Below, one piece after another: positions 47,945 through 58,412 of a stretch of DNA of 64,000 nt. This DNA comes from Bacteroidales bacterium (GTDB lineage: Bacteria; Bacteroidota; Bacteroidia; Bacteroidales; Muribaculaceae). The notes beneath the pieces were generated by a model. It did no database searches. It was not told where the DNA came from and was given only the letters and a program-made list of their open reading frames with translations. The number at the start of each line of letters is the position of its first letter. Within the stretch, counting starts at the first letter, position 1. The stretch lies in the NCBI GenBank assembly GCA_014800845.1, contig JAAVFJ010000068.1, positions 1 through 64,000 of the forward strand, written 5' to 3'. The position numbers and the translations under genes are program-made.

Positions 47945-49978
47945 ATGTCAGATTCCACACGAGACATAAATATTCCCGATGAATCCGCTGCTACCGACCG
48001 TAAAGGAGTAGGGGAGACCCTTCTGCGTCAGGTGGCCCGCGAAATAAACAAGGGCACGGAGATGCCCATAGAGATTCAGGGGAAGCGCACACGCGCCGAA
48101 ATCTTCGACAACAAGCCGGGAAAATACCTGCGTGAGAAAATCCTCTCCCTGCCCGACGAACCGGGGGTCTACATGTATCTCGACAAATATGGTCAGGTGA
48201 TATATGTAGGCAAAGCCAAGCGCCTCAAGCGCCGAGTGAGCTCCTACTTCAACCGCCATCACGACTCCACGAAGACAAACCTGCTCGTGCGCAACATAGT
48301 GGACCTGCGCTTCGTGGTGGTCCCCACCGAAGAGGACGCGCTGCACCTGGAGGATGCCACCATCAAAGAGTACCAGCCCCGCTATAACATCCTGCTGAAG
48401 GATGACAAGAGCTATCCCTGGATAGTCGTGACCAACGAGCCCTATCCGCGAGTCTTCATGACCCGCGACAGAGAGGGGATACGCGGCCGCTTCTATGGCC
48501 CCTACTCCAACATAACCTCAGCAAAAGTAGTGCTCGAACTCATCCGTCAGGTCTTTCCGCTGCGCAGCTGCCGCCACATGATAGACCAAAACTTCATAGA
48601 CCGCGGCAAAGCGCGCCTCTGCCTGGACTATCATATACATAAATGCGGAGGGGCCTGCCGCGGACTGATTTCCACCGAGGAATATGGCGCCTACATCACC
48701 CAGGTTCGCAAGATACTCAACGGCGACACAGCCACCCTCATGCGCCACCTCGAGAGCGAAATGGCCCGCCTGAGCGAGCAATGGAAGTTTGAGCAGGCCG
48801 CCGAGATGAAGCGCCGCTACGACCTCGTGGCGCGCTATCAGGCCAAATGCACCATCGTGCCCCCCGACGAGAGGGAGTATGACATCTTCGCCTTCGATGA
48901 AAACGGCCCCGCGGCCTATGTAGGCTTCATGCACATACGCCACGGCGCCGTGGTGCAGAGCCTCACGCTGGAATATCGCCGCCGCATGGATGAGTCGAAA
49001 GAGGAGATACTCTCCATGGCCATCGGCGAGATAGAGCGCCGCTTCGAGCGCCGTTTCCGCGAACTGATAGTCCCCTTTGAGCCCGACATGCCCTTTGAGG
49101 GAATCACCTTCACCATCCCCACGCGCGGCGACAAGAAGAAACTGCTCACCGTGGGGCAGAAAAACGTGACGCGCTATCGCCTCGACAAAGAGAAAGAGGC
49201 CGACAAACGCGACCCCGAACAGGCCACCGTACGCCTCATGCAGCGGATGAAGTCTGACTTCCGCCTCAGCGAGGAGCCCCGCCACATAGAGTGCTTCGAT
49301 AACTCCAACATACAGGGCACAAACCCCGTGGCCTCCTGCGTAGTCTTCCGTAACGGCAAGCCCGCGCGGCGCGACTACCGCCACTTCAACATCAAGACAG
49401 TGGTGGGTGCCGACGACTTCGCCTCCATGAAAGAGGTGCTCCACCGCCGCTACACGCGCCTCATGGCCGAGGGTGAGGAACTGCCCCAGCTCGTGGTGGT
49501 CGACGGCGGCAAGGGGCAGCTCAACGCCGCCGTGGAAGCCTTCGACGAGATGGGAATACGCGGCAAAGTGGCCCTGGTGGGCATAGCCAAGCGCCTTGAA
49601 GAAATCTATTTCCCCGGCGACCAGATACCCCTCTACATCGACAAAAAGAGCGAAAGCCTGCGAGTGATTCAGGCCCTGCGCGACGAGGCCCACCGCTTCG
49701 GCATAACTCATCACCGCGACCGCCGAAGCAAGAGCGCACTGAGCTCCGCGCTCGACGACATCAAAGGCATAGGCCCCGCCACCGCCGCCGCGCTCCTTAA
49801 GGAATTCAAGAGCGTGAAGCGAATAGCCGCCACACCCATCGACGACCTCGCAGCCGTGGTCGGACCGGCCAAGGCGCGCCTCGTGGGGGAGGCCCTGCGC
49901 AAGCGCGGACAGCAAGCCGATGCGCCCCAAAACGAACCCTCAGACCCCGCCGGCGATTCCGGTGAGCGACAGCCATGA
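47945..49978 (+). CDS. uvrC: Excinuclease ABC subunit C
   Basis: LPDEPGVYMYLDKYGQVIYVGKAKRLKRRVSSYF; HIECFDNSNIQGTNPVASCVVF; C-terminal HhH. Confidence 0.96.
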   Translation: MSDSTRDINIPDESAATDRKGVGETLLRQVAREINKGTEMPIEIQGKRTRAEIFDNKPGKYLREKILSLPDEPGVYMYLDKYGQVIYVGKAKRLKRRVSSYFNRHHDSTKTNLLVRNIVDLRFVVVPTEEDALHLEDATIKEYQPRYNILLKDDKSYPWIVVTNEPYPRVFMTRDREGIRGRFYGPYSNITSAKVVLELIRQVFPLRSCRHMIDQNFIDRGKARLCLDYHIHKCGGACRGLISTEEYGAYITQVRKILNGDTATLMRHLESEMARLSEQWKFEQAAEMKRRYDLVARYQAKCTIVPPDEREYDIFAFDENGPAAYVGFMHIRHGAVVQSLTLEYRRRMDESKEEILSMAIGEIERRFERRFRELIVPFEPDMPFEGITFTIPTRGDKKKLLTVGQKNVTRYRLDKEKEADKRDPEQATVRLMQRMKSDFRLSEEPRHIECFDNSNIQGTNPVASCVVFRNGKPARRDYRHFNIKTVVGADDFASMKEVLHRRYTRLMAEGEELPQLVVVDGGKGQLNAAVEAFDEMGIRGKVALVGIAKRLEEIYFPGDQIPLYIDKKSESLRVIQALRDEAHRFGITHHRDRRSKSALSSALDDIKGIGPATAAALLKEFKSVKRIAATPIDDLAAVVGPAKARLVGEALRKRGQQADAPQNEPSDPAGDSGERQP

Positions 49979-50694
49979 TAGAAAACCTGCGAGGCATAGT
50001 GCTGCAGTGTGTGAAGCACAACGACAAGACCTCCATCCTCACCCTCTACACCCCCACCCACGCCTGCCTCACGCTGGCAGTGCCGGCAGGGAGCGGACCC
50101 CGTGCGCGCTCCCGCGCCGTCACCCGCATGCCCCTGGCGCAGGTGGAATTCACATGCAACATCAAGCCCGGCCAGAGCATACAGCGCCCCGGGGCCCTGC
50201 AGCTCACCGCCACCTACAGCAGCCTCTACTTCCACCCCGTGAAGAGCGCCCTGGGCATCTTCATCTCCGAATTCCTCACCCGCCTGCTGCGCGACACACC
50301 CCCCGACCCCGTGCTCTTCAGCTACCTCAGCGGAGCCCTGCGCCTGCTCGACAGCACCCCCGCCACCCCCGCCAACTTCCACATCACCCTGCTCGCCGGC
50401 CTCACCGGATTGCTCGGCATAGCCCCCGACGTAAGCCGCCCCACCCACATCTTCGACATGCGCGCCGGCGCCTACACACCCCTTCACCCCGGCCACCCCG
50501 ACGTGCTCATGGGGGAACGGGCCCGCCTACCCCTCATCCTCTCCCGCCTCAACTTCTCCAACATGCACCTGCTGCGCCTCAGCCGCACAGAGCGCACAGA
50601 GCTGCTCGCCGGCCTGCTGCGCTATTACTCCATGCACCTCGGCCTGCCCGCCACCTACACCTCCCTGCCCGTGCTGGCACAAATTTTTGATTAA
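49975..50694 (+). CDS. recO: DNA repair protein RecO
   Basis: LRGIVLQCVKHNDKTSILTLYTP N-terminal OB fold; coupled to uvrC by ATGA overlap. Confidence 0.85.
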   Translation: MIENLRGIVLQCVKHNDKTSILTLYTPTHACLTLAVPAGSGPRARSRAVTRMPLAQVEFTCNIKPGQSIQRPGALQLTATYSSLYFHPVKSALGIFISEFLTRLLRDTPPDPVLFSYLSGALRLLDSTPATPANFHITLLAGLTGLLGIAPDVSRPTHIFDMRAGAYTPLHPGHPDVLMGERARLPLILSRLNFSNMHLLRLSRTERTELLAGLLRYYSMHLGLPATYTSLPVLAQIFD

Positions 50695-50841
50695 GCTAAT
50701 GTGCTGATAATCAGAAGGGTAGCGCAAAATCAAAAAAGCAAATAGATAAAATCCTCATTTATAGCGTTATATACATGTATAGGGGAATAAAATGCTCTCT
50801 TAAAAATTCAAATAACCCAAAGAAAAAAACTACAAAATATT

Positions 50842-53103
50842 ATGAATAAAGACACTAAAAACAAGCCCCGCGCGCGCCGACTCAGCAAGCAGGAACTGGC
50901 TCAACGCATCGTTGACTTCCTGCAGAAAGAATCGCGCCAGGCTTTCAACTATAAGCAGATAGCCTTCGCTATCGACGCCACAGCCCCCTCACAGCGCATG
51001 GACCTGCTCAATGTGCTCGACGAACTGGCCGCCACCGAGTCCATCACCGAGGTAAGCCTGGGGCGCTATAAAGCCAACTCCAACCGCGGCACCGAAAACA
51101 TAGGCACATTCGTGCGCCGCTCCAACGGCAAGAACGCCGTGATACTCGACGACGAACCCATCATGGTGGCAGAGCGCAACTCCATGCACGCCCTCAACGG
51201 CGACACAGTGAGAGTGATAGTCTCAGCCGCACGCAAGGGGCAGGACCCCGAGGCACAGGTGGTGGAAATCATCGAAGCCAAGGACCAGATATTCATAGGC
51301 ACCCTCAAAGTGGAGGGCAACTACGCCGCCCTCATAACCGACTCCAAGCACCTGGCCGCCGACATCGTGATACCCCGCGGCAAACTCAAGGGGGGCAAGG
51401 ATGGCGACAAAGCCATAGTGCGCATCACCCAGTGGCGCGACGAGGAGATGAATCCCCGCGGCGAAGTGGTGGACATACTCGGCAAGAAGGGTGAGAACAC
51501 CGCCGAGATGCACGCCATCCTCGCCGAATTCGGCCTGCCCTATCACTACCCCGAAAACGTAGAGAAAGCCGCCGCCAAAATCGACGCCGGCATCACCCCC
51601 CAAGAGATAGCCAAGCGCGAAGACTTCCGCGGAGTGACCACCTTCACCATCGACCCGCGCGACGCCAAGGACTTCGACGATGCCCTCTCGGTGCGCCGCC
51701 TGGCCAACGGCCATTACGAAGTGGGTGTGCATATAGCCGACGTGACCCACTACGTCACTCCCGGCTCCCTGCTCGACAAGGAGGCCCAGAGCCGCGCCAC
51801 CAGCGTCTACCTCGTGGACCGCACCATCCCCATGCTCCCCGAGCACCTCTCCAACGGCATCTGCTCCCTCCGCCCCAACGAGGAGAAGCTCACCTTCTCA
51901 GCCATCTTCGAGCTTGATGAAAACGCCAACATCATCAACTCCCGCATAGGGCGCACCGTGATCCGCTCAGACCGCCGCTTCACCTACGAAGAGGCTCAGG
52001 ACATAATCGAAGGCAAGAGCGACGGACCCTTCCGCGACGAAGTGCTCCTGCTCGACTCCTTGGCAAAGAAACTGCGCCGCCGCCGCTACGACCTGGGCGC
52101 CATAGAATTTGACCGCGCCGAGGTGCGCTTCAACATAGACAACGACGGCAAGCCCACCGAAGTCTACTTCAAAGAGGCCAAAGACTCCAACAAACTCGTA
52201 GAGGAATTCATGCTCATGGCCAACCGCGCCGTAGCCGAATACGTAGGCCTCGCCGCCAAAGGCTCCTCACGCAAGCCCAAGACATTCGTCTACCGAGTGC
52301 ACGACGCACCGGACCCCGAGAAGCTTGCCAGCCTCGCCCTGATAGCCCGCCGCTTCGGCTTCAAAGTCAAGACCGACGGTTCCCCCACCGAAATCAACAA
52401 GAGCATCAACCGCCTGCTGAAAGACATAAAGGGCACCCCCGGCGAAAATCTCCTCGCCCTGCTCGCCCTCCGCTCCATGGCCAAGGCACTCTACACCACC
52501 GACAACATAGGCCACTACGGCCTCGGCTTCCCTCACTACACCCACTTCACCTCCCCCATACGCCGCTACCCCGACATGATGGTTCACCGTCTGCTCGAGC
52601 GCTACCTGGCCAAGGGGCGCTCCGCCGACAAAGCCAAGCTCGAGGACCAGTGCAAACACTCCTCAGAGATGGAGATGCTCGCCGCCAACGCCGAGCGCGC
52701 CTCAATCAAATACAAGCAGGTGGAATACATGCAGGACCACCTGGGCGAAATCTACGAAGGCACCATCTCCGGAGTGACCGAATGGGGACTGTACGTGGAG
52801 CTCACCGAAAACATGTGTGAGGGTCTCGTGCCCGTGCGCGACCTGGCCGACGACTTCTACGACTACGACGAGAAGAACTACTGCCTCAAAGGGCGCCGCA
52901 ACCACACCACCTACACCCTGGGCGACAAAGTGAAAGTGCAGGTAGCCCGCGCCGACCTCGACAAGAAGCAGCTCGACTTCGTGCTGCTCAGCGACGAAGG
53001 GCGCCCGCTCAACGAGCGCCCCCGCAAAGGCTCGGCCTGCCCCGTAAACCCCCGCCACAACAGCAAGCAGAAGCGCCAACGCCGCCGCTCCTCCCGCAAA
53101 TAA
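50842..53103 (+). CDS. rnr: Ribonuclease R
   Basis: TFTIDPRDAKDFDDALSVRRL; HFTSPIRRYPDMMVHRLL; C-terminal S1 domain. Confidence 0.96.
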   Translation: MNKDTKNKPRARRLSKQELAQRIVDFLQKESRQAFNYKQIAFAIDATAPSQRMDLLNVLDELAATESITEVSLGRYKANSNRGTENIGTFVRRSNGKNAVILDDEPIMVAERNSMHALNGDTVRVIVSAARKGQDPEAQVVEIIEAKDQIFIGTLKVEGNYAALITDSKHLAADIVIPRGKLKGGKDGDKAIVRITQWRDEEMNPRGEVVDILGKKGENTAEMHAILAEFGLPYHYPENVEKAAAKIDAGITPQEIAKREDFRGVTTFTIDPRDAKDFDDALSVRRLANGHYEVGVHIADVTHYVTPGSLLDKEAQSRATSVYLVDRTIPMLPEHLSNGICSLRPNEEKLTFSAIFELDENANIINSRIGRTVIRSDRRFTYEEAQDIIEGKSDGPFRDEVLLLDSLAKKLRRRRYDLGAIEFDRAEVRFNIDNDGKPTEVYFKEAKDSNKLVEEFMLMANRAVAEYVGLAAKGSSRKPKTFVYRVHDAPDPEKLASLALIARRFGFKVKTDGSPTEINKSINRLLKDIKGTPGENLLALLALRSMAKALYTTDNIGHYGLGFPHYTHFTSPIRRYPDMMVHRLLERYLAKGRSADKAKLEDQCKHSSEMEMLAANAERASIKYKQVEYMQDHLGEIYEGTISGVTEWGLYVELTENMCEGLVPVRDLADDFYDYDEKNYCLKGRRNHTTYTLGDKVKVQVARADLDKKQLDFVLLSDEGRPLNERPRKGSACPVNPRHNSKQKRQRRRSSRK

Positions 53104-53105
53104 AC

Positions 53106-53149
53106 AAAATGTTCAGCCCCGCCAAGCTCCCGGCGGGGCTGAACATTTT
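53106..53149 (+). terminator. 18-bp perfect stem terminator downstream of rnr
   Basis: AAAATGTTCAGCCCCGCC-AAGCTCCC-GGCGGGGCTGAACATTTT. Confidence 0.9.
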
Positions 53150-53210
53150 AGGTTTTAGGCGTTAGAACGATTGACAGCAAAACTACAATTTCCAGCCTCC
53201 GGCCAGCCCC

Positions 53211-53320
53211 CGCATGGAGAGGAGGTTTCCAACCTCCGACAGCCCAAAGCCGCGCCCAAACAGTCCAAAGCCGCAGGCATTTCGGCGCCAGTCGGAGGTT
53301 GGAAACCTCTTCTCCATGCG
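53211..53320. repeat. REP-like 30-bp inverted repeat pair
   Basis: CGCATGGAGAGGAGGTTTCCAACCTCCGAC (53211-53240) vs GTCGGAGGTTGGAAACCTCTTCTCCATGCG (53291-53320), 29/30 complementary; degenerate third copy at 53354-53375. Confidence 0.85.
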
Positions 53321-53524
53321 TTGGCAGCTAAAGGGGGATAAGTTAACATTACTGGTTTACAACCTCTGACAGCTAACTAACTGCGCGGCTGCCTGGCTCT
53401 GCCCGAACGCCGCGCCCGCGCGTGCCGGGGGCAGAAGCAGGCAATGCCCCGGGTGGGTGGCTTGCGTAACCGGATGGTTGCGTGCGCCACATGCCCGGGG
53501 CATGTCCATTCTTTGGGGTTTTGA

Positions 53525-53953
53525 TTACTTGCTTTGCTTCTCGAGGATGTCGCGAATCTGGGTGAGCAATACCTCTTCCTTAGTGGGCTCTGCGGGAGCG
53601 GCGGCTGCCTCCTCCTCCTTTTTGCGGAACTTCTGCATCACGCGGATAGCCATGAAGATACAGAACGCTACGATGAGGAAGTCTACGATGTACTGTATGA
53701 ACATACCGTAATTCACCGTCACAGCCTCCTGCACCACCTTGCCGGCGGCATCAATCACCGGGTCCTTGATAGTAGTCTTCAGGTCCTTGAAATCCATGCC
53801 ACCGGTGGCCAGACCCACCACAGGCATGATGATGTCATCCACGAGTGAGCTGATAATCTTGCCGAAAGCACCACCGATGATAACACCTACGGCCATATCC
53901 ACAACATTGCCACGCATGGCAAAATCCTTGAAATCTTGTAAAAATTTACCCAT
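53525..53953 (-). CDS. mscL: Large-conductance mechanosensitive channel
   Basis: [44 protein letters not shown]. Confidence 0.97.
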   Translation of the reverse strand: MGKFLQDFKDFAMRGNVVDMAVGVIIGGAFGKIISSLVDDIIMPVVGLATGGMDFKDLKTTIKDPVIDAAGKVVQEAVTVNYGMFIQYIVDFLIVAFCIFMAIRVMQKFRKKEEEAAAAPAEPTKEEVLLTQIRDILEKQSK

Positions 53954-54101
53954 AGTAAAAAATAAGAGTATAAAAAGGTTATAAAAAATTTTTGTTACAA
54001 ACAGCCCAACAACCCGCCCGCTTGGAGCGTTACAATAATGTTCCGCCTCGGGACAAAAGAAAAAAGTTGTGGTAAAATGTGCACGTTACGAAAAAAAGTG
54101 C

Positions 54102-54109
54102 TAATTTTG
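54102..54109 (+). promoter_or_regulatory. -7 box TAATTTTG for gapA
   Basis: GTGCTAATTTTGCGGG; ~125-nt leader follows. Confidence 0.6.
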
Positions 54110-54192
54110 CGGGAAAATCCCGTGGAGCGTCAATCGTACATCGATTGCACATAATTACAACACCAAACTACGCAATAAGTTTTAACTCATAA

Positions 54193-55245
<1,053 letters not shown>

Positions 55246-55330
55246 TAAGCCCTTTACCCCCGGCAGCCCCCCGGCGCGGCAGTCGGCTTCAAGGCTGGAT
55301 TCTTAAGCAATCCCCTAACCTTAATGATAG

Positions 55331-55361
55331 AATCCACGGCTTGCACCGCAAGTCGTGGATT
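55331..55361 (+). terminator. Hairpin downstream of gapA
   Basis: AATCCACGGCTTGC-ACC-GCAAGTCGTGGATT then TGT. Confidence 0.75.
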
Positions 55362-55509
55362 TGTCATACATACCCCCGCCCCTACGGACTGAATAATAAT
55401 ATACCTCCGCAGAACGTTATATGTTATGAAAAACTCACGTAGGCTCACGTAGGGCCACCTATCTCAAGACTTACCGGTCCTCAGATTTCCATAGTTACGG
55501 AAGATTTAT

Positions 55510-55517
55510 TATCTTTG
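55510..55517 (+). promoter_or_regulatory. -7 box TATCTTTG
   Basis: TTATTATCTTTGCACCC, 21 bp before the ATG at 55538. Confidence 0.6.
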
Positions 55518-55537
55518 CACCCGAAAACAACATTGCA

Positions 55538-56545
55538 ATGAAAAATATCGTTCAAGGAAGCCTCATAACGACATTCCGCTGCAACGCGAAATGCAACATG
55601 TGCAACATCTGGAAGTTTCCCACAGCTCCGGCTGAAGAAATCGACGCCGAATACTACGAGAAACTCCCCCCCGGCCTCCGAATCAACATAACAGGCGGCG
55701 AAGCCACCATTCGCAAGGACATAAACAAAATCTTCGAGATTCTCTATCCCAAAGCCTCGCTGCTCGAGCTCTCCACCAATGGCTACAACACCGAGAAAAT
55801 CGTGGAGTTAGCCAACAAATACCCCAACATACTCATCCGCGTGAGCGTAGAGGGTCTGCCTAAAATCAACGATTCCAAGCGCGGACTCGTCAACGGCTTC
55901 GACCATGCCCTGCGCACCATGCTCGAGCTCAAAAAGACAAAGTGCAAGAACATAGGCTTCTCCGTAGTAATCTCACCCGACAACTACAAAGACCTGCTGC
56001 ACCTCTACGAACTCTGCGTGGCACTCGACGTGGAGCTCGGCAACTCCACCGTGCACAACTCCTGGTACTTCCATAAGGAGGACAACCAGATAGAAAGCGA
56101 AGAGGCTCTGGCTCAGCACGAACTCTTCGTCAAGGCACTGCTCACCTCCAAGCGCCGCGGCCTGAAAAACCGCCTTAAGGACTACGGTCGCGCCTTCTTC
56201 AACCGCTCCATCCACCGCCGCCTGCGCGGCGACGAAAGCGGCTACCGCCCCGCCTGCGGCGCCCTCACCGACTTCTTCTTCATCGACCCCTGGGGCAACG
56301 TTTCCCCCTGCAACGGCTCCGGCGAAGAATGGGTGCTCGGCAACATCAAGGAGCAATCATTTGAAGAAATCATGGCCTCCGACAAAGCCAAACAAGCACT
56401 CGAAAAGGTCAAAAACTGCAAGCGCAACTGCGCCTTCATCGTCACCGAACGCCACGACATGAAGCGCCGCCCCTGGATACCCATCAAGTGGATACTTAAA
56501 AACAAATGGCGCATACGCCGCGGTAAACCCATCTGCTGGGATTAA
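55538..56545 (+). CDS. Radical SAM protein with SPASM-like C-terminus
   Basis: TTFRCNAKCNMCNIWK (CxxxCxxC); C-terminal CGALTDFFFIDPWGNVSPCNGSGEEWVLGNIKE...CKRNC. Confidence 0.9.
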   Translation: MKNIVQGSLITTFRCNAKCNMCNIWKFPTAPAEEIDAEYYEKLPPGLRINITGGEATIRKDINKIFEILYPKASLLELSTNGYNTEKIVELANKYPNILIRVSVEGLPKINDSKRGLVNGFDHALRTMLELKKTKCKNIGFSVVISPDNYKDLLHLYELCVALDVELGNSTVHNSWYFHKEDNQIESEEALAQHELFVKALLTSKRRGLKNRLKDYGRAFFNRSIHRRLRGDESGYRPACGALTDFFFIDPWGNVSPCNGSGEEWVLGNIKEQSFEEIMASDKAKQALEKVKNCKRNCAFIVTERHDMKRRPWIPIKWILKNKWRIRRGKPICWD

Positions 56546-56574
56546 GATAGTGTTTAAATTCAAACACTCTCTAA

Positions 56575-57684
56575 ATGAAAAACAGCGACAAGAAACATAA
56601 CCGGAGCCTCGCCGTAATAGGTATCAGGGGCTTTCCGGGTGTGCAAGGCGGAGTAGAGAGCCACTGTGAGCAACTCATACCCCGCCTGGCCCGTCAGTTG
56701 CACTGCCGGGTGTTCAGACGCAAACCCTACCTGACCGACGCCTCACACACCGAAATCCCCGGCGTCAGCTTCACAGACCTCACCTCCACCCGCATCGGCG
56801 GCTTCGAATCACTCTGGCATACATTTAAAGCCTCGCTACGGCTCATCCTAAGCCGCCCTGACGTCGTAAACGTCCACAATATAGGTCCGGGCCTCTTCAC
56901 GCCCCTGCTGCGCCTGGCGGGCCTAAAAGTCGTGCTCACATACCACAGCCCCAACTACGAGCACGATAAATGGAGCGCCCCCGCCAAGCTTCTGCTGCGG
57001 GTGGCCGAAAAACTATCACTCGGATTTGCCAACCACATCATCTTCGTGAGCCCCGTGCAGCGCGCCCGCTACTCCGAAAAAATCCTGCGCAAATCCACCG
57101 CCATACCCAACGGCATCACCCCCATAGGCATAGACCGCAACACCGGCTTCCTCGAGCGCCACAGCCTCCGCCCCGGCGGCTACATCCTCGCCGTGGGGCG
57201 CCTTACCCCCGAAAAAGGCTTCGACAACCTCATCCGCGCCGTCAACCTCCTGCCCGACCCCCACGCGCGCCTCGTGATAGCCGGCAGCGCCGACCACAAC
57301 CCCGCCTACCTGGACTACCTGAAGAGCCTCGACACCCACAGCCGCACCCTCTTCACCGGCTACACCTACGGCGCCGACCTGGCACAGCTCTACACCCACG
57401 CCTCCCTCTACGTGCTCTCCTCCCACAACGAAGGCTTCCCCATGGTGCTGCTCGAAGCCATGTCCCACGACCTGCCCATAGTCTCCACCGACATCCCCGC
57501 GGCCCACATCATTCCCCTCCCCGCCGAAAACTACTGCAAAGACCGCGACCCGCAAGCCATGGCTGACGCCATAGCCCGCGTCCTCGAAAAGCAGGAGCGC
57601 CCCACCTACGACCTCACCCCCTACGATTGGGACAACATAGCCACCCAAACCCTCGAAATCTACCGCCCCCTTTTGAGGGAATAG
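56575..57684 (+). CDS. Glycosyltransferase family 4
   Basis: IGIRGFPGVQGGVESHCEQL; ILAVGRLTPEKGFDNLIRAVN; YVLSSHNEGFPMVLLEAM. Confidence 0.92.
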   Translation: MKNSDKKHNRSLAVIGIRGFPGVQGGVESHCEQLIPRLARQLHCRVFRRKPYLTDASHTEIPGVSFTDLTSTRIGGFESLWHTFKASLRLILSRPDVVNVHNIGPGLFTPLLRLAGLKVVLTYHSPNYEHDKWSAPAKLLLRVAEKLSLGFANHIIFVSPVQRARYSEKILRKSTAIPNGITPIGIDRNTGFLERHSLRPGGYILAVGRLTPEKGFDNLIRAVNLLPDPHARLVIAGSADHNPAYLDYLKSLDTHSRTLFTGYTYGADLAQLYTHASLYVLSSHNEGFPMVLLEAMSHDLPIVSTDIPAAHIIPLPAENYCKDRDPQAMADAIARVLEKQERPTYDLTPYDWDNIATQTLEIYRPLLRE

Positions 57685-57775
57685 TCGGAGCACTCGGAGT
57701 TCTCGGAGCACTCCAGCTGAGGGAATAGTCGGAGCTCTCGGAGTACTCCGAGTTCTCCGAGAGCTCCCAAAACTC
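57674..57775. repeat. Nonamer array with 44-bp tandem duplication
   Basis: TGAGGGAATAGTCGGAGC at 57674-57691 and 57718-57735; units CGGAGTTCT, CGGAGTACT, CCGAGTTCT, CCGAGAGCT. Confidence 0.9.
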
Positions 57776-58324
57776 TCATTGCTTGCGCCTGCGGGCTTCG
57801 AGGCGGGCGTGGGTCATTTGTTCGCGGATGCCTCCTTGCTCTAAGAAGTCTTTTTTCTGACGCTCTATGAGGCGGTGCAGCAGCACATCAGCCTGATGGA
57901 GCAGCACTATCGCTATGCTGGCTGCCGTGGCGTCTGTGCGCGTCTGCAGGCGCGAAATGTAGTCTTGGCTTTCGGTATGCGACATGCAGAATGTGCGCGT
58001 CTGAGCCACTTCGCGGGAATTCTTTTCCCAGATGCTCAGTCCGCGCACACGCAGATAATCTTCGTAATCCAAGAGCAATTCCTGAAGGCTTGCCTTGGCA
58101 ACGTTTGTCAGTTTTATTTCTGTCTCTTTTGAGGTGGACCCCGCGGCACTCCCTTCTGCTATGTTTTGTTTTCCGCTGCGCGCAGCCTGAATCATTTGAT
58201 CGACCGTGCGGTCGCCGCGCTGAAGATATCTGTGAGCGAAGAAGTAGGTGATGTCATAGATGATTTCGGCTACTTTGAAGGCTTTCAGATTTCGATAGTG
58301 ACCGCGCTGCGGAATGAAGGTCAT
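57776..58324 (-). CDS. Four-helix bundle protein (S23/IVP-like with C-terminal extension)
   Basis: RNLKAFKVAEIIYDITYFFAHRYL...QMIQAARSGKQNIAEGSAAGSTSKETEIKLTNVAKASLQELLLDYEDYL. Confidence 0.88.
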   Translation of the reverse strand: MTFIPQRGHYRNLKAFKVAEIIYDITYFFAHRYLQRGDRTVDQMIQAARSGKQNIAEGSAAGSTSKETEIKLTNVAKASLQELLLDYEDYLRVRGLSIWEKNSREVAQTRTFCMSHTESQDYISRLQTRTDATAASIAIVLLHQADVLLHRLIERQKKDFLEQGGIREQMTHARLEARRRKQ

Positions 58325-58325
58325 G

Positions 58326-58406
58326 TTGGGTTGAGGTTTTTGGGTTGAGGTTTGGGGGAGTTCTCGGAGTTCTCGGAGTACTCTGAGAACTCCCAGAACT
58401 CCGAGT
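58326..58406. repeat. Composite array: (GGGTTGAGGTTT)2 plus nonamers
   Basis: GGGTTGAGGTTTTTGGGTTGAGGTTTGGGGGAGTTCTCGGAGTTCTCGGAGTACTCTGAGAACTCCCAGAACTCCGAG. Confidence 0.9.
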
Positions 58407-58412
58407 GCAAGC

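Noticed and set aside
48518-49930. 470-aa minus-strand ORF
   Set aside because: Antisense to uvrC, low-complexity H/G/V/A composition typical of shadow frames
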